From the NCBI GenBank assembly GCA_031292915.1, contig JAUMSH010000015.1, forward strand, positions 1 to 18,387: a stretch of DNA of 18,387 nucleotides, given 5' to 3'. The notes below the pieces were generated by a model. The model was not told where the DNA came from. It ran no database searches and saw nothing but the letters and a program-made list of their open reading frames with translations. The translations under genes were made by a program, and so were the position numbers. The stretch's first letter is position 1. The number at the start of each line of letters is the position of its first letter. The DNA is from Collinsella sp. Lineage in GTDB: Bacteria > Actinomycetota > Coriobacteriia > Coriobacteriales > Coriobacteriaceae. This document shows positions 13,871-18,387 of this stretch, one piece after another.

Positions 13871-15070
13871 CTAGATAAGGTTCTTGCCAGACACCTTATC
13901 GAAGAGATGGGTCGCGTTCTTCTCGAACTTGAACCAGATGGTGTCGCCAGCCTTGAGCGCACCCTTGGCCTCAAGGTCGACAACGGGAATGATCAGGACG
14001 AACTGGCCATCGGGAGCGGTCACGTGGACATGCTCGGTCGAACCCATGAGCTCGGTCACCTCGACGGTACCCAGGAGCGCACCCTCCTCGTCCTTGTCGG
14101 CAAGCAGAATCTGCTCGGGGCGCACGCCGGCCGTGATCTCCTTCACGTCGCCGCCGCCCCAGTTGAGGGCAAGCTGAGCGCAGGTCTCGGGGGCGAGCGC
14201 CACGTTCATATCCTCGGTCTTGACGGTGAAGCCGTTGCCCGAGCGCACCAGTTGGGCATCGAAGAAGTTCATCTGCGGCACGCCGATAAAGCCGGCGACG
14301 AAGATGTTCGCGGGGTGGTTGAAGACCTCCTGCGGGGTGGCGATCTGCTGGACGACGCCGTCCTTCATGACCACGATGCGGTCGCCAAGGGTCATGGCCT
14401 CGGTCTGGTCGTGAGTGACGTAGATGAACGTGCCCTTGATCTCGTGGCGCAGCTTGATGAGCTCGGCACGCATCTGGTTACGCAGCTTGGCGTCCAGGTT
14501 GGACAGCGGCTCGTCCATCAGGAAGACCTTAGGATCACGCACGATGGCGCGGCCGATGGCGACGCGCTGACGCTGACCGCCGGAGAGCGCCTTGGGCTTA
14601 CGGTCGAGATACTCGGTAATGCCCAGGATCTCGGCAGCAGAGCGAACCTTACGGTCGATCTCGTCCTTGGGGACCTTCTTGAGCTCAAGCGTAAACGCCA
14701 TGTTCTCGTACACCGTCATATTGGGGTACAGAGCATAGCTCTGGAACACCATGGCGATGTCGCGGTCCTTGGGCGCCACGTCGTTGACGCGCTTGCCGTC
14801 GATGAACACGTCACCCGAGGTGATGTCCTCCAGGCCAGCAACCATGCGCATCGTCGTGGACTTACCGCAGCCAGACGGGCCAACGAGGACGACGAACTCC
14901 TGGTCGTGAACGGTGAGGTTAAAGTCCTCAACAGCGAGCACGCCATCCTCGGTAACCTTGAGGTTGTGCTTCTTCTCCTCGGTCTTCTTCTTTTTGCCAA
15001 AGAAGCCCTTCTTTTTGGACTCGGTGTTGGGATACACCTTCTGAACATGTTTGAGAACGATCTCGGCCAT
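13871..15070 (-). CDS. Sugar ABC importer ATPase, MsmX/MalK/UgpC type
   Basis: This cytoplasmic ATPase powers CUT1 sugar importers. The 399-residue protein starts at ATG 15070 with AAAGGT upstream. It has the full nucleotide-binding domain: Walker A GPSGCGKST (64-72), Q-loop FQSYALYP (Gln110), signature LSGGQRQR (162-169), Walker B VFLMDE (182-187) and H-loop His220. The C-terminal TOBE/OB-fold regulatory region (about 240-399) includes the typical segment GVRPEQILL. Oddly, a Lys-rich insertion of about 25 residues (roughly 16-42, with KKKGFFGKKKKTEEKK) interrupts the first beta-strands, where relatives have only a short loop. It is the last gene of the importer operon. Many such ATPases serve several importers, so it may not be dedicated to this one. 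Confidence 0.95.
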   Translation of the reverse strand: MAEIVLKHVQKVYPNTESKKKGFFGKKKKTEEKKHNLKVTEDGVLAVEDFNLTVHDQEFVVLVGPSGCGKSTTMRMVAGLEDITSGDVFIDGKRVNDVAPKDRDIAMVFQSYALYPNMTVYENMAFTLELKKVPKDEIDRKVRSAAEILGITEYLDRKPKALSGGQRQRVAIGRAIVRDPKVFLMDEPLSNLDAKLRNQMRAELIKLRHEIKGTFIYVTHDQTEAMTLGDRIVVMKDGVVQQIATPQEVFNHPANIFVAGFIGVPQMNFFDAQLVRSGNGFTVKTEDMNVALAPETCAQLALNWGGGDVKEITAGVRPEQILLADKDEEGALLGTVEVTELMGSTEHVHVTAPDGQFVLIIPVVDLEAKGALKAGDTIWFKFEKNATHLFDKVSGKNLI

Positions 15071-15087
15071 GTCTTTACCTTTCGATA

Positions 15088-15113
15088 TGCGGCACCATGT
15101 TGAGGGCGCCGCA
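15088..15113 (-). other. Hairpin in the leader of the importer ATPase gene
   Basis: TGCGGCACC (15088-15096) and GGCGCCGCA (15105-15113) form a 9-bp stem with one G-U and an 8-nt loop. It lies just upstream of the ATPase ribosome binding site, in the 67-bp gap after the permease. No T-run follows, so it is more likely to shape mRNA decay or translation than to terminate. Confidence 0.6.
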
Positions 15114-15137
15114 GAAACTTGCAAAACAGTTACGGCA

Positions 15138-15977
15138 TCAGCCCTTGACGGCACCTGCCACCACGCCGTCGATGATGTACTTCTGGCAGAGGATGTACAT
15201 GACGACGATGGGGACAACAACCATCATGATGCAAGCCATCATGGGGCCGAGCTCGACGTGGCCGTAGCCGCCGCGGAAGTACTGGATCAAGATAGGAATG
15301 GTCTTGTACTTGGTGGAGTCGAGCGTAAGGTAGGGCAGCAGGTAGTCGTTCCAGACCCACATGGTCTCGAGAATGCCGACCGAAAGATAGGTGGGCTTCA
15401 TAATGGGGAGGACGATCTTAAAGAACACCTGGACCGGGTTGCAGCCATCAATCATGGCCGCCTCTTCGATCTCGAGCGGGATGTTCTTTACAAAGCCGGC
15501 GAACATAAAGACCGCCAGGCCCGCGCCAAAGCCAAGGTAGATAAAGCAGATGTTGAACGGCGTGTTGAAGCCGATGCGGTCCGCCAAATTGGACAGCGTG
15601 AACATGAGCATCTGGAAGGGCACGACCATAGAAAAGACGAACAGATAATAGAAGAAGTTCGAGATCTTGTTGTTGACACGAACCACGTACCAAGCGCACA
15701 TGGAGCAACACACCAGAATCAGCACGACCGACGTGACCGTGATGATGAGCGAGTACATAAATGCCGAGGCAAAGCCCTGCTCGTTAAGGGCGTGCATGTA
15801 GTTTGCGAGGCCGTTGAACGTCTCGGGCGTGAGCAGATCGAATGCCGTGGTGGTGCTGATTGCGGTCGCTTTCTTAAAGGAATTGAGCGCAATCATGAAC
15901 ACGGGGTAGATCCATGCGAGCGACAGAATCGTAAAGAAAATCGAGAGCGCGCGGTTGATAGCCTTATCGCGTTTCAT
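15138..15977 (-). CDS. CUT1 sugar ABC importer, permease (MalG-like)
   Basis: A 279-residue integral membrane protein with about six transmembrane helices: the first at residues 11-31, others near 75-97, 107-128, 141-162, 196-214 and 250-268. The cytoplasmic EAA loop that contacts the ATPase is clear at about 168-194 (EIEEAAMIDGCNPVQVFFKI). The length is usual for the MalG/MsmG group. Its ATG overlaps the stop of the preceding permease gene by one base (TAATG), and AAGGAGGTG lies inside that gene's end, so translation is coupled and the two permeases are made in equal amounts. It pairs with the upstream permease to form the channel. Confidence 0.95.
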   Translation of the reverse strand: MKRDKAINRALSIFFTILSLAWIYPVFMIALNSFKKATAISTTTAFDLLTPETFNGLANYMHALNEQGFASAFMYSLIITVTSVVLILVCCSMCAWYVVRVNNKISNFFYYLFVFSMVVPFQMLMFTLSNLADRIGFNTPFNICFIYLGFGAGLAVFMFAGFVKNIPLEIEEAAMIDGCNPVQVFFKIVLPIMKPTYLSVGILETMWVWNDYLLPYLTLDSTKYKTIPILIQYFRGGYGHVELGPMMACIMMVVVPIVVMYILCQKYIIDGVVAGAVKG

Positions 15978-16831
15978 TACTGCTGCACCTCCTTGGACCT
16001 CGTGGCCTTAAGCTGGATCATAGAAATAGCGACGACCAGGATGCAGAAGATGACTGCCTTGGCCTGGCCAATGCCCTGCCATGCGATGCCGGCACGCGAG
16101 TAGAACGTGTTGTAGATGTTCAGGGCGAGCATCTCGGTGGAGTGCGCGGGGGCGCCGCCGGTAAGGGCGAGGTTCTGGTCGAACAGCTTAAAGCCGTTGG
16201 TGATGGACAGGAACAGGCAGATGGTGATGGTCGGCATCAGGTTAGGGATCTTAACCTTCCAAAACGTCTGCCATGCCGTGGCACCGTCGACCTTGGCGGC
16301 CTCGATGTAGTCGGACGGAATGCACTGCAGAACAGCGATGTAGATGATCATCATGTAGCCCACCTGCTGCCACAGGGTCAGGATGATAAGGCCCCAGAAG
16401 CCAGCAGCAGAGTTAAGGGCGATGAGCTGGGCGCCCACGTTGGAGAGCAGGCAGTTGATCAGAATCTGCCAAATGTAGCCCAGCACGATGCCGCCGATCA
16501 GGTTAGGCATAAAGAAGATCGTACGGAAGATGTTGGTGCCTTTGAGCGCCTTGCGGGTGAGCGCCTGCGCAATGGCCAGGGCGATCACGTTGATGAGCAC
16601 CGTCGACAGGAAGGCAAACGCCACGGTAAAGAAGAACGACGTGGAGAACTGCGGATCGGACAGCGCGCGCACGTAGTTCTCGATACCGACAAAGTGCGCG
16701 TTACTAATGATAATAAACTGGCAGAACGAGAGATAGAAGCCCTGGATAAAAGGGATCACGAACCCGATCATAAACGCCAGACACGTGGGCAGCATAAAGA
16801 GCGGCCACCAGCGCTTGAGTGCTTTGCCCAT
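15977..16831 (-). CDS. CUT1 sugar ABC importer, permease (MalF-like)
   Basis: A 284-residue inner-membrane permease, start ATG 16831 with AAAGGA 8 nt upstream. It has about six transmembrane helices, beginning with residues 11-35, and lacks the extra helices and large periplasmic loop of enterobacterial MalF; it is thus closer to MsmF/UgpA. The EAA loop is at about 175-200 (YIEAAKVDGATAWQTFWKVK). The C-terminal segment GGAPAHSTEMLALNIY is a common CUT1 signature. It is the second gene of the operon, 87 bp downstream of the binding-protein gene with a hairpin between, and is translationally coupled to the next permease. Confidence 0.95.
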   Translation of the reverse strand: MGKALKRWWPLFMLPTCLAFMIGFVIPFIQGFYLSFCQFIIISNAHFVGIENYVRALSDPQFSTSFFFTVAFAFLSTVLINVIALAIAQALTRKALKGTNIFRTIFFMPNLIGGIVLGYIWQILINCLLSNVGAQLIALNSAAGFWGLIILTLWQQVGYMMIIYIAVLQCIPSDYIEAAKVDGATAWQTFWKVKIPNLMPTITICLFLSITNGFKLFDQNLALTGGAPAHSTEMLALNIYNTFYSRAGIAWQGIGQAKAVIFCILVVAISMIQLKATRSKEVQQ

Positions 16832-16851
16832 AAAAGGGTCCTTTCAATATG

Positions 16852-16887
16852 CAGGGGGCGGGCAAACCAACGTCTGCCCGCCCCCTG
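16852..16887 (-). other. Strong hairpin between binding-protein and permease genes
   Basis: A 13-bp perfect stem (16852-16864 with 16875-16887) and 10-nt loop lies just past the binding-protein stop. On the minus strand it is not followed by a T-run. Hairpins at this place in other importer operons protect the upstream mRNA and give more binding protein than permease; that is the likely role here. Confidence 0.8.
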
Positions 16888-16918
16888 TCGCTAATCAGAT
16901 AGCTTGGGCAGCAACTGC

Positions 16919-18235
16919 TTACTCGGAAGCGGCCTTCTCGGTCTTCCAGCCATCGACGAAGGCGTTCTTGACGCCGTCCCACTTGCTGTTATCGGCAGCG
17001 TAGGCAATCAGAGCCTGCTTGAGGTTCTTCTTCCACTCCTCGGAGGGAATGTAGACGAAGTCCCAAGCGACGGTCTTCTTGCCGTCCTTGGCCATGGCAA
17101 CGGCCTGCTGCGAGAAGACGTTGGTGGTCTCCTTGGCGCTCTTGAACGGAGCGGTCAGACCCATCTTGTCGGCGATGATGCTGGTCGGGGTGTCAGCGGT
17201 GACGCACCAATACATGAAGTCCTCGGTGGCCTTCTGGGCATCCTCGGAAGCCTGGGAACTGACGCACCAGTAGTTCTCGCCGCCGGAGCACAGGCCCTGG
17301 TTCTCCTCGCCGTCAACACCGATGTAGATGGGCATCATGCCAATCTGATCGTCGGTCATGCCGGCCTTGACGAGGTCAGAGTAGGCCCAAGAGCCGTTCT
17401 GGTAGAAGACGGCCTTGCCGGTTGCGAACTCGTTGGTGGCGTCGTCGCCGGTCTTGGAAGCAAGCTGCGAAGGATCGCAGGTGGAGTCGGTGATGTACAG
17501 GTCGAAGATCTGCTTGTAGTTGTCGAGGAACTCACCCTTGATCTCGTCGTCCTCCTGGTTGTGCTCCTTCTCAAACTCGTAGTAGAGCGGCATGTTGGCA
17601 AGGTGGGTGGTGTAGCGCCAGCTGGAGGAGTCGTCCATGCCGGCGGAAGTGAAGGCACCCTCGACACCAAGCTCGTCCTTGCGGGCCTGGATGTCGTCGG
17701 CACAAGCCTTCAGCTTGTCGAAGGAGTTGATGTCCTCGGCCTTGTAGCCAGCCTTCTCGAGCAGCTGCTTGTTGTAAATAATGCCGAAGCTCTCCTGAAC
17801 CCAGTCGATGCACACATCCTTGCCGTCGGACTGCAGAGCCAGGGAGTCGTCAATGAGCTCACCGCGGAGCTTGGTATCGGACAGGTCGGCGCAGTAATCC
17901 TTCCAGTTCTTAAGACCGGTGGGGCCGTTGACCTGGAACAAGGTCGGAGCGGAGCTCTTGGACATCTCGGACTTGAGCTTCTCCTCGTAGGTGTTGGAGG
18001 CGGCGGTCACGATCTTGACCTCGACGCCCTTCTCCTCCTTGTACGCCTTGGCGATCTCCTTCCACTCCTTGTCGACCTCGGGCTTGAATTGGAGGAAGTA
18101 GACCTCGGCAGCGTCACCAGAAGCAGAGGAGCCGGAGCCGGCAGAACCACCGCAGCCCACGAGACCCAGACCAAGAACCGCAGCCGCGGAACCAGCAAAG
18201 CCCAGGAACTGCCTTCTGCTCATTTCGTTCTTCAT
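16919..18235 (-). CDS. Sugar ABC importer substrate-binding lipoprotein (CUT1)
   Basis: A 438-residue extracellular binding protein anchored by lipid. ATG 18235 is preferred because AAAGGGTGG lies about 6 nt upstream; a GTG six codons earlier coincides with that site. The signal peptide combines a textbook twin-arginine motif (SRRQFLG, 6-12) with a lipobox ending LVGC (Cys28), so it looks like a Tat-exported lipoprotein. A Gly/Ser-rich tether (about 29-42) precedes the extracellular solute-binding domain. Typical family segments include GIIYNKQLLEKAG, GKAVFYQNGSWAYSDL and SGGENYWCVSS. It resembles the MsmE/RafE side of the family as much as MalE. The sugar is therefore uncertain, though the convergent malQ-glgP and the shared operator motif favour maltodextrins. 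It is the first gene of the importer operon. Confidence 0.95.
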   Translation of the reverse strand: MKNEMSRRQFLGFAGSAAAVLGLGLVGCGGSAGSGSSASGDAAEVYFLQFKPEVDKEWKEIAKAYKEEKGVEVKIVTAASNTYEEKLKSEMSKSSAPTLFQVNGPTGLKNWKDYCADLSDTKLRGELIDDSLALQSDGKDVCIDWVQESFGIIYNKQLLEKAGYKAEDINSFDKLKACADDIQARKDELGVEGAFTSAGMDDSSSWRYTTHLANMPLYYEFEKEHNQEDDEIKGEFLDNYKQIFDLYITDSTCDPSQLASKTGDDATNEFATGKAVFYQNGSWAYSDLVKAGMTDDQIGMMPIYIGVDGEENQGLCSGGENYWCVSSQASEDAQKATEDFMYWCVTADTPTSIIADKMGLTAPFKSAKETTNVFSQQAVAMAKDGKKTVAWDFVYIPSEEWKKNLKQALIAYAADNSKWDGVKNAFVDGWKTEKAASE

Positions 18236-18323
18236 TACAATCCACCCTTTCACACCGTGGCGGCACCCTTTGCCGCCGCCTTCGGAGATTGGCTCGGGGA
18301 CTTTGCCCCTTTTGCTGATTTGT

Positions 18324-18352
18324 ACAATACGCTATTTGGCTAGTTGTTTGAA
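18324..18352 (-). promoter_or_regulatory. Candidate promoter of the importer operon
   Basis: On the minus strand TTCAAA (18347-18352) and TATTGT (18324-18329) are 17 bp apart, each matching four of six consensus bases. The -35 lies inside the operator-like motif. The leader to the start codon would be about 80 nt. Confidence 0.4.
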
Positions 18353-18357
18353 CAAGT
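18339..18357 (-). promoter_or_regulatory. Operator candidate for the importer, ACTTGTTCAAACAACTAGC
   Basis: Read on the gene's strand, this site matches the malQ operator at 14 of 19 positions, and 11 of 12 in the core TGTTYAAACAAC. It contains its own small inverted repeat, TTGTT-CA-AACAA, and overlaps the presumed -35. Confidence 0.55.
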
Positions 18358-18365
18358 ATTACTAG

Positions 18366-18387
18366 CTGTCTCTTATACACATCTGAC
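18366..18387. other. Tn5 mosaic end/Nextera adaptor remnant (artefact)
   Basis: CTGTCTCTTATACACATCT (18366-18384) is exactly the Tn5 mosaic-end sequence of Nextera libraries, and the following GAC matches the next adaptor bases. It is untrimmed adaptor, not genome sequence, so the true contig ends at or before 18365. On the minus strand it creates a false reading frame beginning MYKRQ. Confidence 0.97.

Noticed and set aside
16904..18343. 479-codon open frame on the plus strand across the binding-protein gene
   Set aside because: Antisense to a clear lipoprotein gene; Gly/Leu/Val-rich shadow with no motif. Similar frames opposite galE and the ATPase were rejected for the same reason.
18114..18380. 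Minus-strand frame beginning MYKRQ
   Set aside because: The start lies in the sequencing adaptor and the rest overlaps the binding-protein gene in another frame.

Overview
The window reads as GC-rich chromosomal DNA of a gut Actinobacterium of the Coriobacteriia, most likely Collinsella or a close relative. This is inferred from codon and protein style, strong GGAGG-type ribosome binding sites, Tat-type signal peptides and gene content; there is no rRNA or other marker to confirm it. No tRNA, rRNA, CRISPR array, phage or insertion-sequence gene was found. The window begins inside a gene and ends in a Tn5/Nextera sequencing-adaptor remnant, so the right end is the physical end of a short-read contig.

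Layout. (1) Positions 1-4104, minus strand: a small protein of unknown function, two overlapping GntR/UTRA regulators, then two SIS-domain sugar-phosphate proteins, the last cut by the window start. The SIS pair resembles the amino-sugar or fructosamine-6-phosphate deglycase family (FrlB/GfrE/GfrF type). A TGTATATACA palindrome sits in the gap between the regulators and the enzymes. (2) 4105-6560: a LacI-family regulator (minus) divergent from murB (plus), flanked on both sides by unusually long hairpins. (3) 6590-9347: a secreted coiled-coil plus CHAP/NlpC-like cell-wall hydrolase (minus), divergent from galE (plus). (4) 9350-13473: malQ and glgP (plus), for cytoplasmic maltodextrin or glycogen breakdown. 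(5) 13474-13870: a convergent gap with three regularly spaced inverted-repeat units between two terminators. (6) 13871-18360, minus strand: a complete CUT1 sugar ABC importer (binding lipoprotein, two permeases, ATPase).

How it fits together. The importer and the malQ-glgP pair converge on each other, and their two promoters share an operator-like 19-mer (11 of 12 core positions identical). This suggests one regulator controls uptake and intracellular processing of an alpha-glucan oligosaccharide, though the importer's substrate is not proven by sequence. MalQ makes longer glucans plus glucose, and GlgP releases glucose-1-phosphate; galE connects to UDP-sugars. The importer operon has hairpins after the binding-protein gene and before the ATPase gene, consistent with unequal expression of its parts.

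The most unusual signals are non-coding: the three-unit 80-bp-period array (13520-13725), a perfect 31-bp inverted repeat with a nested hairpin (6606-6736), a 28-bp inverted repeat (4226-4298), and the shared operator motif. I see no clearly novel protein-coding system.
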